Shown piece by piece: positions 1 through 4,903 of a stretch of DNA of 7,868 nucleotides (position 1 is the stretch's first letter; every line of letters begins with the position of its first letter). The translations under genes were made by a program, and so were the position numbers. This DNA comes from Oscillospiraceae bacterium (GTDB lineage Bacteria; Bacillota; Clostridia; Oscillospirales; Oscillospiraceae). Below the pieces are notes generated by a model. That model saw only the letters and a program-made list of their open reading frames with translations, was not told the DNA's origin and made no database searches. The DNA lies in contig JAIEIQ010000135.1 of assembly GCA_029065305.1 (NCBI GenBank), positions 1-7,868 on the forward strand. The letters run 5' to 3'.

Positions 1-63
1 CTTTTTTTATCTTCTTTACCGTAAAACGGGGGCCGGTTGCCATATTTTTTCGACCGGCTGCGG

Positions 64-85
64 GGGCCGGCTCCCCCGCCGGCCC
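64..85. repeat. GC-rich inverted repeat downstream of jag
   Basis: An 8-bp inverted repeat (GGGCCGGC at 64-71, GCCGGCCC at 78-85) with a 6-base loop lies 21 bases past the jag stop in the jag reading direction. It could form a strong hairpin in the jag transcript. Read in that direction it is followed by an A-run, not a T-run, so it is not a convincing intrinsic terminator. It may be an RNA 3'-end stabiliser or just spacer structure. The rest of 1-105 shows only short weak dyads (for example CCGT/ACGG at 19-29) and a T-tract at 45-50; no gene is supported there. Confidence 0.4.
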
Positions 86-105
86 GCTTCTTCCCCCCAG
101 GCGTC

Positions 106-1014
106 CTACGCCTGCTCCTGATTCCTCTTTTCCCGGTCGTAGGCCACAATCACCCGCCGGTTGGGGTCCGTCCCCATGGAGTAGGTGGTGATGTTTTCCA
201 CATTCTGCAAAGCGGTGTGGATTACGTGGCGCTCGTAGGCGTTCATGGGCTCCAGCGGCACGCTTCTCTTGTAGCGGATCACCTTCCCCGCCACCTTCAG
301 CGCCAGCTTCTGGAGGCTCTGCTCCCGCTTGAGGCGGTAGTTCTCCGCGTCCACATGGATCCGCACCCGCTTGTCCGCGCCCCGGTTGACGGCGTAGTTG
401 GCCAGCTGCTGGATGGCGTCCAGGGTCTCCCCTCTCCGCCCGATGAGCTGCCCCATCTTCTCCCCCTCCAGAAAGACCTTGTACCGGCCCTTCTCTGGCT
501 GATAGACGTTGATAACAGCAGTGCTGTTCATGTGCTCCAGCAGCCCGGTCAGGAACGTCCGGATCTGCACCGCCTTCTCGTCATCGACTCCGCAGGGCTC
601 CCCTAAATCCACCGGCGGCGGCAGCGGCACATCCTCCGTCCGCTCCTCATCTCTCCGCTGCTCCGGCCTGGGACGGCTCTCCCCTGCCCTCCGGCGGCGG
701 CGCTCCGGCCGCTCGGAGCGCTCCCGTCTCTCCGGCACAGGGGCAGAAGCCGCAGGGACCTCCTCCCGGATCTCCCGAATCTCCGGAGCGGGCCGCTTCT
801 CCGGCGCGCTCACCTCCCGCACCGGCTCCGGATCCTCCAGGCCGTAGGTCACACGGACCTTGGCGGGGCTGGCGCCGATGCCGAACAGACCCTTCTTCGC
901 TCTCTCCAAAATCTCAACGGACACATCATCCCGGTCGAGGCCCAGCTCCGCCAGCGCCTTGCTGACAGCCTCCTCCTCGGTCTTGCCCGTCATGTCAAGA
1001 TACTTCATTGCCAT
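106..1014 (-). CDS. jag: Jag/KhpB-type RNA-binding protein (Jag_N, KH, R3H)
   Basis: A 302-residue cytoplasmic RNA-binding protein of the SpoIIIJ-associated Jag (KhpB) family, which in Firmicutes binds RNA, often with KhpA, and affects cell-envelope and division functions. The Jag_N domain (about 4-56) carries the KKGLFGIG motif at 40-47. A long low-complexity Arg/Glu/Pro linker runs from about 60 to 135. The KH domain (about 148-222) has its GRRG loop at 192-195, and the R3H domain (about 228-296) has the R262-x3-H266 motif. The start at 1014 is preferred because GGAGGAG (1027-1033), which overlaps the end of yidC, lies 12 bases upstream. A second in-frame ATG at 1008 is 18 bases away and less likely. 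The gene follows yidC by 9 bases and is probably co-transcribed with it, the usual Firmicute pairing. The linker is unusually basic and repetitive, but the frame is intact. Confidence 0.96.
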   Translation of the reverse strand: MAMKYLDMTGKTEEEAVSKALAELGLDRDDVSVEILERAKKGLFGIGASPAKVRVTYGLEDPEPVREVSAPEKRPAPEIREIREEVPAASAPVPERRERSERPERRRRRAGESRPRPEQRRDEERTEDVPLPPPVDLGEPCGVDDEKAVQIRTFLTGLLEHMNSTAVINVYQPEKGRYKVFLEGEKMGQLIGRRGETLDAIQQLANYAVNRGADKRVRIHVDAENYRLKREQSLQKLALKVAGKVIRYKRSVPLEPMNAYERHVIHTALQNVENITTYSMGTDPNRRVIVAYDREKRNQEQA

Positions 1015-1023
1015 ATCGGGTAT

Positions 1024-2133
1024 TTACTCCTCCGTATCATATCGGTCTGCCCTGTAGCTGCGGCCCCGGGCATAGGGGCGGTTGTCCACCCGGCCCGCCT
1101 CGGTGGTGGAGGGGCCGCTCTGCTTGGGCTGCTGGACCCTTCTGGGCTTTTTGGACTCTGTCTCCCGCTGCTCCTGGGCCTTTTTCTTGGCCTCCTCCAT
1201 GCGCAGCTTCCGCGCGGCCTCCCGCTTGGCGGCCCGCTCCTCCTCCTCGGCGTTGATCTTCTTGGTGTAGAATCTGCCAAGCAGGTACTCGCGGATCATA
1301 AGCCACAGGCTGTTGGCAATCCAGTACAGGCCCAGTCCGGCGGGCATAACGAAGCAGAACCAGATACTCATCAGGGGCATCATGATGTTCATCATCTTCA
1401 TGCTGGCCTGCTGCTCCTGGCTCTGGCCGTTGGATCTGCTGATCACGATGGTCTGCACATAGTTGAGGGCCGCGGCCAGCACGGGGATCAGAATCAGCCC
1501 AATCATCCCCCACTCCGGGGCAAAATTCTTGATTGCCGCCTGGGGCTGAAGGCTCAGATCGACCCCCAGGAAATCGAATTGCATATGGAGCAGCTTGCTG
1601 CCCACGCCCTCGATGCCGGACCAGTCGTACCTGTCCCAGTTCTGGGAGATAAAGTTGGCCAGATCGATCTGCTCATAGGCGCCGAAAGCCCCGTTGGACA
1701 TGGTCTCCGCCGCGTAGCCCAGCCCCTCTGCGGCCTTCCGCAGAGCGTCGCAGGCGCTCTCGCCGATCCCCATAAAATAGCTGAGGGGCTGGCGGATGAT
1801 GGAGTACAGGGGGACAAGGATAAACATAGGCACCAGGGACCACAGGCACCCGCCCATGGGGTTGATGCCCTCCTCCTGGTAGAGCTTTGCCAGCTCCTCC
1901 TGATACTTCTGCTGGTTGTTGGCGTACTGCTTCTGCAGCTCCGCCTGCTTGCTGGACATCATGCCCATGCGGATCATGCTGCGCTTGGACTTCATCTGGA
2001 GGGGCACCATGATCAGGGTGACCACCAGACTGAACAGGATGATAGACGCGCCGTAGGACCCGGTGACGGCGTACAATCCCCGCAGCACCGCCGCGAAGGG
2101 CAGGCTGACGATTTTGCCAAAGGCACCAAACAT
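1024..2133 (-). CDS. yidC: YidC/Oxa1 family membrane protein insertase
   Basis: A 369-residue insertase that places proteins in the cytoplasmic membrane, alone or with SecYEG. It is the short Gram-positive form without the large P1 domain, and it has no lipobox cysteine near its N-terminus. The first membrane segment is about 26-45, followed by a charged cytoplasmic hairpin (47-95), a second segment starting at the NPMGGC motif (91-96), a long extracellular stretch (about 118-206, containing FLGVDLS) and membrane segments at about 207-230, 247-265 and 266-287. The 82-residue tail is very basic and Glu/Lys/Arg-rich, fitting ribosome contact. The groove arginine of the family, five residues before the Pro-Leu of the first segment, reads as Thr39 here. 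GGAGGA at 2143-2148 supports the ATG at 2133. It lies 42 bases after yidD and 9 before jag. Confidence 0.97.
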   Translation of the reverse strand: MFGAFGKIVSLPFAAVLRGLYAVTGSYGASIILFSLVVTLIMVPLQMKSKRSMIRMGMMSSKQAELQKQYANNQQKYQEELAKLYQEEGINPMGGCLWSLVPMFILVPLYSIIRQPLSYFMGIGESACDALRKAAEGLGYAAETMSNGAFGAYEQIDLANFISQNWDRYDWSGIEGVGSKLLHMQFDFLGVDLSLQPQAAIKNFAPEWGMIGLILIPVLAAALNYVQTIVISRSNGQSQEQQASMKMMNIMMPLMSIWFCFVMPAGLGLYWIANSLWLMIREYLLGRFYTKKINAEEEERAAKREAARKLRMEEAKKKAQEQRETESKKPRRVQQPKQSGPSTTEAGRVDNRPYARGRSYRADRYDTEE

Positions 2134-2175
2134 TGACGTTTTTCCTCCGATTGAAAAGTCGATGGACGCCCGGCC

Positions 2176-2388
2176 CTAGGGGACCGGGTCGTAAAGGGGC
2201 CCCTTGTAGAAGGGGTGGCATCGCAGAAAGCGCCGGAGGGCCAGCCACCCGCCCCTCGCCGCCCCGTACTTCTCCACGGCCTCCAGGGCATACTGGGAGC
2301 AGGTGGGGATAAAGCGGCACCGAGGGGGCAGACCAGGGGAGATGGAGCGCTGATAGAAGCGGATAAGCCGGATAAGGAGGCGTTTCAT
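2176..2388 (-). CDS. yidD: Membrane protein insertion efficiency factor YidD
   Basis: A 70-residue member of the YidD family, a small membrane-associated protein that helps YidC-dependent insertion. The family signature is clear: [11 protein letters not shown] at 24-34, then an amphipathic helix, then RCHPFYKG at 56-63 and a terminal YDPVP. The length is normal for the family. The ATG at 2388 overlaps the rnpA stop by four bases (ATGA), and its Shine-Dalgarno GGAGGAGG lies inside the last codons of rnpA (the Glu run), so translation is probably coupled to rnpA. Its place between rnpA and yidC is the standard arrangement and supports the call. Confidence 0.96.
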   Translation of the reverse strand: MKRLLIRLIRFYQRSISPGLPPRCRFIPTCSQYALEAVEKYGAARGGWLALRRFLRCHPFYKGPLYDPVP

Positions 2389-2726
2389 TTTTCCTCCTCC
2401 TCCATGAGCCCCAGCTCCCGGCAGGCCCGCCGGAAATCGGCTGTCAGCTTCCGCCAGGGCCCGTCCACCGACCGCGCCCTGGCCACCAGGATCACATCCC
2501 AGCCCCGCTTCATCTCCGGCTGTGCCAGGCGAAAGACCTCCCGGAGCCGCCGCCTGGCCCGGTTGCGGACCACGGCGCCGCCCAGCTTGGTGCTGACAGT
2601 GACGCCCAGGCGGTTTTTCCCGAACCGGCCCCGGCGGCAGTAGACCACCATGGACGGGGTGACAACGGACTTTGCCTTGGCGTACATCCGCTTGAACGCC
2701 CGGTTTTCCTTAATGGTATCCCTCAC
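2385..2726 (-). CDS. rnpA: Ribonuclease P protein component (GTG start)
   Basis: The 113-residue protein subunit of RNase P, which binds the catalytic RNA and helps it cleave 5' leaders from pre-tRNAs. The conserved RNR core motif is seen as [13 protein letters not shown] at about 54-66, and the N-terminus [16 protein letters not shown] is typical of the family. I place the start at the GTG at 2724-2726, because GGAGGGAGG (2734-2742) sits seven bases upstream. A TTG ten codons further up (2756) would give a longer frame, but it lies inside the upstream hairpin/T-run and has no ribosome site. The gene follows rpmH, as in most bacteria, and overlaps yidD by four bases. A terminator-like hairpin lies just ahead of it. 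Confidence 0.96.
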   Translation of the reverse strand: MRDTIKENRAFKRMYAKAKSVVTPSMVVYCRRGRFGKNRLGVTVSTKLGGAVVRNRARRRLREVFRLAQPEMKRGWDVILVARARSVDGPWRKLTADFRRACRELGLMEEEEK

Positions 2727-2733
2727 TGCCCCG

Positions 2734-2742
2734 CCTCCCTCC
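2734..2742 (-). promoter_or_regulatory. rnpA ribosome binding site
   Basis: GGAGGGAGG on the minus strand, seven bases before the GTG codon at 2726, decides the rnpA start. Only two bases separate it from the T-run (2745-2750) of the upstream hairpin, so folding or transcript release there would directly affect initiation. Confidence 0.85.
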
Positions 2743-2744
2743 GG

Positions 2745-2786
2745 AAAAAAGCCCAAGGGACGGCAGGAAAACGCCCTGACCGTCCC
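2745..2786 (-). terminator. Candidate intrinsic terminator/attenuator between rpmH and rnpA
   Basis: Read on the minus strand, GGGACGG plus CAGG (2786-2775, one bulged base at 2779) pairs with CCTG plus CCGTCCC (2767-2757) around a 7-base loop. After six bases (TTGGGC) comes a run of six T (2750-2745). The shape is that of an intrinsic terminator, though the gap before the T-run is longer than ideal, so it is probably leaky. It follows rpmH and precedes rnpA with no other promoter seen between them. It could therefore set a high L34 to low RNase P ratio. Confidence 0.5.
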
Positions 2787-2823
2787 CGTGATCCATCTAT
2801 TCGCGATGCAAGCTCCGCTTTAC

Positions 2824-2958
2824 TCAGTGGGTCAGGCGAGCGCGGCCCTTGGCCCGGCGGCGGGCGAGCACCTTGCGGCCGTTGGCGGTCCGCATTCTCT
2901 TGCGGAAGCCGTGCTCCTTGGAGCGCTGGCGCTTCTTGGGCTGATAGGTACGGAACAT
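2824..2958 (-). CDS. rpmH: 50S ribosomal protein L34
   Basis: A 44-residue, highly basic protein of the large ribosomal subunit. The sequence is nearly the family consensus: [19 protein letters not shown], then [16 protein letters not shown], with a short LTH end. The length matches the usual 44-46 residues. The start at 2958 has a strong AGGAGGTG site (2966-2973) seven bases upstream. The in-frame ATG two codons earlier is too close to that site, and the longer open frame to 3006 lacks family similarity. It is the first gene of the leftward cluster, about 115 bases downstream of the expected start from the consensus promoter at 3081-3109. Confidence 0.98.
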   Translation of the reverse strand: MFRTYQPKKRQRSKEHGFRKRMRTANGRKVLARRRAKGRARLTH

Positions 2959-3074
2959 TTGCATACACCTCCTGTTCAGAATCTGCTGTACGGCAAAGCG
3001 CCGCACTACTCGACGGCGGGCGTCCCGAGGGCGCGCCCCGCAGTTGACAAGAAAAAACCTGCCTTTTGACAGTG
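2959..3074 (-). promoter_or_regulatory. rpmH 5' leader, GC-rich and potentially structured
   Basis: About 115 bases separate the expected transcription start of the minus promoter from the L34 start codon. The leader contains a 10-bp perfect palindrome GGGCGCGCCC (3029-3038) and a small CGGC/GCCG hairpin (2991-3003), then the ribosome site. This is long for a 44-codon gene and may carry autoregulation or simply be an untranslated leader. I recognise no known riboswitch class. Confidence 0.35.
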
Positions 3075-3094
3075 AAATTCATTATACATAAAAT
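3066..3094 (+). promoter_or_regulatory. Possible distal dnaA promoter, overlapping the rpmH promoter
   Basis: On the plus strand TTGACA (3066-3071) and TAAAAT (3089-3094) are separated by 17 bases, a good sigma-A arrangement with a perfect -35 and a 5-of-6 -10. It would start transcripts near 3101 and give dnaA a leader of about 200 bases. It occupies the same DNA as the minus-strand promoter. It may be fortuitous in this AT-rich patch. Confidence 0.4.
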
Positions 3095-3109
3095 TGAGGG
3101 GTGTGTCAA
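3081..3109 (-). promoter_or_regulatory. Sigma-A promoter of the rpmH-rnpA-yidD-yidC-jag cluster
   Basis: On the minus strand a perfect TTGACA (3104-3109) and a perfect TATAAT (3081-3086) are separated by exactly 17 bases. Transcription would begin near 3074 and run into rpmH. The full consensus match fits the strong expression expected of a ribosomal protein gene. Confidence 0.9.
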
Positions 3110-3117
3110 CCTAAAAT

Positions 3118-3155
3118 TCCGCCTTTTTCTGAGAAATCAACCGCGGAAAGGCGGA
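3118..3155. repeat. 9-bp dyad between the divergent promoters
   Basis: TCCGCCTTT (3118-3126) is exactly complementary to AAAGGCGGA (3147-3155) across a 20-base gap. It lies nine bases upstream of the -35 of the rpmH promoter and 59 bases upstream of the proximal dnaA -35. It could be an operator for a dimeric protein or a hairpin in a transcript from the distal dnaA promoter. No T-run follows directly, so it is not a terminator. The following pyrimidine-rich tract (about 3156-3197) holds nothing I recognise. Confidence 0.5.
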
Positions 3156-3214
3156 CGGCTTCCCCCCGCTCCCCCTGTCCCACTCTATTTTTCTTATATT
3201 AGAATAAGTATGTA

Positions 3215-3243
3215 TTGCATTTTCCCGGCGGTTCTGATATACT
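3215..3243 (+). promoter_or_regulatory. dnaA: Proximal dnaA promoter with extended -10
   Basis: TTGCAT (3215-3220) and TATACT (3238-3243) are 17 bases apart, and the -10 is preceded by TG in the extended position (3235-3236). An AT-rich stretch with a small CTTAT/ATAAG dyad (3193-3208) lies just upstream. Transcription would start near 3250, leaving about 50 bases of leader. That leader contains a short GGCCC/GGGCC hairpin (3264-3277) ahead of the ribosome site. No clear DnaA box overlaps the promoter. Confidence 0.75.
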
Positions 3244-3301
3244 ATTCCAGTTAAGGAAATACCGGCCCTGCGGGGCCCATACAGAAAAAGGGAGAGCTTC
3301 T

Positions 3302-4615
3302 ATGCAGTCTGTAGCCGATATCTGGACCATGATCCTCACCCGCCTCCGGGAGGACCTGTCGGAGACCACCATCAAGACCTGGTTTGACGAGACGACAGTG
3401 GTCGCCCTGGAGGGGAACACCCTGGTGCTCCACTGCCCCAACGACTTCAAGCGCAATAATATCCAGGACCGCTTCCTCCCCAGCATCGAGGCCAGTCTGA
3501 AGGACATCTTCTCCTCCGACATGGCCGTCCGCCTGCTGGACGACGAGGGCCTGCGCCTCTACCGCCACCCGGAGGAGAAAAAGCCGGTGTCCCTGATGGA
3601 GTCCGGGGAGTTCACCTTTGACACCTTCGTGGTGGGTCCCTCCAACACCATGGCCCACGCCGCCGCCCAGGCGGTGGCTGACGCCCCGGGCCAGCACTAC
3701 AACCCCCTGCTCATCTACGGAGACTCTGGCCTGGGCAAGACCCACCTGCTCTACGCCATCGCCCACGTCATCCGCTCCCGGGACCGCAGCGCCCGTCTGG
3801 TCTACATCAAGGGCGACGACTTCATCAACGAGTTTATCGAGCTCATCCGGGCTGGCCGGGGCAGCGAATTCCGCACCAAGTACCGGGAGGCGGACCTGCT
3901 GCTGGTGGATGACGTCCAGTTCCTGGCCGGCAAGGACCAGGTGCAGAACGAGTTTTTCCACACCTTCAACACCCTCTTTGAGGCGAAGAAGCAGATCGTC
4001 CTCACCTCCGACCGGCCTCCCCACGAGATGACCCTCCTGGACGACCGGCTGCGCACCCGCTTTGAGTGGGGCCTCCTCACCGACGTAAAGCCGCCGGATC
4101 TGGAGACCCGCATCGCCATCCTGAAAAACAAGGCTGTCCAGCTGGGGTTCATCCTGGACGACGAGACGGCCAACCACATCGCCACCAAGATCACCGCCAA
4201 CGTCCGCCAGCTGGAGGGAACCATCAAAAAAATAAAGGCCTTCAAGGAGCTCCACGGAATGCCGGTCAACCGGGAGACCGCTGACCGGGCTATCCAGGAC
4301 ATGAGCCAGTCCAACGAGTTCCGCATCACCCCGGAGAACATCATCAAGGAGGTCTGCCGCTACTACCACATTGAGGAGGACCAGCTCCGGGGCCCCTCCA
4401 GGAGCCGGGACTGCCTGAACGCCCGGCAGGTGGCTATGTACCTCATCCGCCGCCTGACCAGCCTCTCCCAGGACGACACCGGCAAGCTCTTCGGAGGCCG
4501 GGACCACGCCACGGTCTACAACGCCCTCAAAAAGGTAGAAAAGCAGATGAAGAGCAGCCCCGCCTTCGCTGAAACCGTCAAGGCCATCACCACCAATATC
4601 AACTCCACCAAATAG
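3302..4615 (+). CDS. dnaA: Chromosomal replication initiator protein DnaA
   Basis: The 437-residue AAA+ initiator that binds DnaA boxes and melts oriC. Domain I is about 1-85, followed by a short linker, domain III about 105-320 and the DNA-binding domain IV about 340-437. Visible motifs are Walker A GDSGLGKT (140-147), Walker B LLLVDDVQF (199-207), sensor 1 TSD (235-237), the arginine-finger box LRTRF (250-254) and sensor 2 NVRQLEG (300-306). The signature helix starts at GRDHATV (399-405), where many homologues read RDHTTV. The start at 3302 is supported by GGGAG at 3290-3294 and by the usual N-terminus (DIWTMILTRLRE). A longer frame from a TTG at 3215 would begin inside the promoter. The linker domain II is short. 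The gene points toward oriC, which follows it directly. Confidence 0.98.
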   Translation: MQSVADIWTMILTRLREDLSETTIKTWFDETTVVALEGNTLVLHCPNDFKRNNIQDRFLPSIEASLKDIFSSDMAVRLLDDEGLRLYRHPEEKKPVSLMESGEFTFDTFVVGPSNTMAHAAAQAVADAPGQHYNPLLIYGDSGLGKTHLLYAIAHVIRSRDRSARLVYIKGDDFINEFIELIRAGRGSEFRTKYREADLLLVDDVQFLAGKDQVQNEFFHTFNTLFEAKKQIVLTSDRPPHEMTLLDDRLRTRFEWGLLTDVKPPDLETRIAILKNKAVQLGFILDDETANHIATKITANVRQLEGTIKKIKAFKELHGMPVNRETADRAIQDMSQSNEFRITPENIIKEVCRYYHIEEDQLRGPSRSRDCLNARQVAMYLIRRLTSLSQDDTGKLFGGRDHATVYNALKKVEKQMKSSPAFAETVKAITTNINSTK

Positions 4616-4645
4616 CCCTGGCACAAATCAACATTTTCCCCACTG

Positions 4646-4654
4646 TTTTCCACA
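4646..4654 (+). promoter_or_regulatory. DnaA box, 8 of 9
   Basis: TTTTCCACA differs from the consensus TTATCCACA only at position 3. It is the box nearest the end of dnaA. Confidence 0.6.
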
Positions 4655-4707
4655 ATATAACCAACATCAACCGTGTAAAACCCGTGGAAACCGATCCCTG
4701 CCCCAGA

Positions 4708-4762
4708 CCCTGTGGAAACCGGCGGAAAACGCACCCCCTTATCCACACCCCCTGTGGAAACC
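4708..4762 (+). repeat. 13-bp direct repeat with embedded weak reverse DnaA boxes
   Basis: CCCTGTGGAAACC occurs at 4708-4720 and again at 4750-4762, 42 bases apart (about four helical turns). Its core GTGGAAACC occurs a third time at 4684-4692. Each 13-mer contains TGTGGAAAC, which on the minus strand is GTTTCCACA, 7 of 9 to a DnaA box. The second copy faces the perfect box at 4739-4747 across five C residues, giving a TCCACA/TGTGGA dyad. Confidence 0.7.
4739..4747 (+). promoter_or_regulatory. DnaA box, perfect consensus
   Basis: TTATCCACA, 9 of 9, within the C-rich part of oriC and paired with a reverse weak box at 4753-4761. Confidence 0.92.
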
Positions 4763-4793
4763 CTTTCTCTCTGTTTCCAACGGTTTCCGCCCC

Positions 4794-4802
4794 TTATCCA
4801 CA
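4794..4802 (+). promoter_or_regulatory. DnaA box, perfect consensus, next to the unwinding zone
   Basis: TTATCCACA, 9 of 9, directly bordering the AT-rich stretch. Its position and orientation fit the anchor box from which DnaA would extend onto the trio strand. Confidence 0.92.
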
Positions 4803-4855
4803 AAAATTTTCTCTACTAACCCTACTGCTAAAAAAACTATTTTATTCTTCTCATA
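4803..4855. other. Candidate DNA unwinding element with DnaA-trios
   Basis: An AT-rich stretch immediately follows the last perfect DnaA box. From 4813 the plus strand reads in one triplet register CTA, CTA, ACC, CTA, CTG, CTA, AAA, AAA, CTA (to 4839). On the minus strand read 3' to 5' this gives repeated GAT, the DnaA-trio element described for B. subtilis and other bacteria. The spacer between box and first triplet is ten bases and AT-rich, whereas the described examples have a GC-rich one. Confidence 0.7.
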
Positions 4856-4874
4856 CCGGGAATATGCCGCCCGG
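4856..4874 (+). other. Short dyad in the dnaN leader
   Basis: CCGGG (4856-4860) and CCCGG (4870-4874) could pair around nine bases, and TTTT follows at 4881-4884. It is too weak to call a terminator. It sits between the unwinding zone and the dnaN ribosome site. I see no convincing sigma-A promoter for dnaN itself, so dnaN may depend on read-through from dnaA. Confidence 0.25.
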
Positions 4875-4903
4875 ACCAAATTTTCTGAAAGGACAAAAAC
4901 GCC

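Larger units (their letters stand above)
4616..4903. other. Chromosomal replication origin (oriC), dnaA-dnaN spacer
   Basis: This 288-bp non-coding spacer holds the DnaA boxes of the window and an AT-rich zone, in the usual Firmicute position. Two perfect TTATCCACA boxes, one 8-of-9 box and two 7-of-9 reverse boxes are followed on the dnaN side by DnaA-trio-like triplets and an AT-rich stretch. No comparable box cluster is seen upstream of dnaA (2959-3301), so the origin looks confined to this spacer rather than split as in Bacillus subtilis. The boundaries given are simply the gene ends. Confidence 0.9.

Noticed and set aside
64..85. Intrinsic terminator for the jag transcript
   Set aside because: The stem is strong but has an A-run, not a T-run, on its downstream side in the jag direction.
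37..606. Plus-strand open frame across the jag 3' end
   Set aside because: Pro/Leu/His-rich shadow of jag; begins in the spacer without a ribosome binding site.
1673..2320. Minus-strand frame bridging yidD and yidC
   Set aside because: Out of frame with both genes, Gly/Pro/Arg-rich translation, no family signal; no evidence of a fusion or frameshift.
3215..3301. Longer DnaA starting at the TTG at 3215
   Set aside because: That codon lies in the dnaA -35 element, upstream of any likely transcript start, and the added residues do not resemble DnaA domain I.
3251..4624. Long open frame on the minus strand opposite dnaA
   Set aside because: It is a mirror of the GC-rich dnaA codon pattern, lacks recognisable domains, and dnaA is unambiguous.
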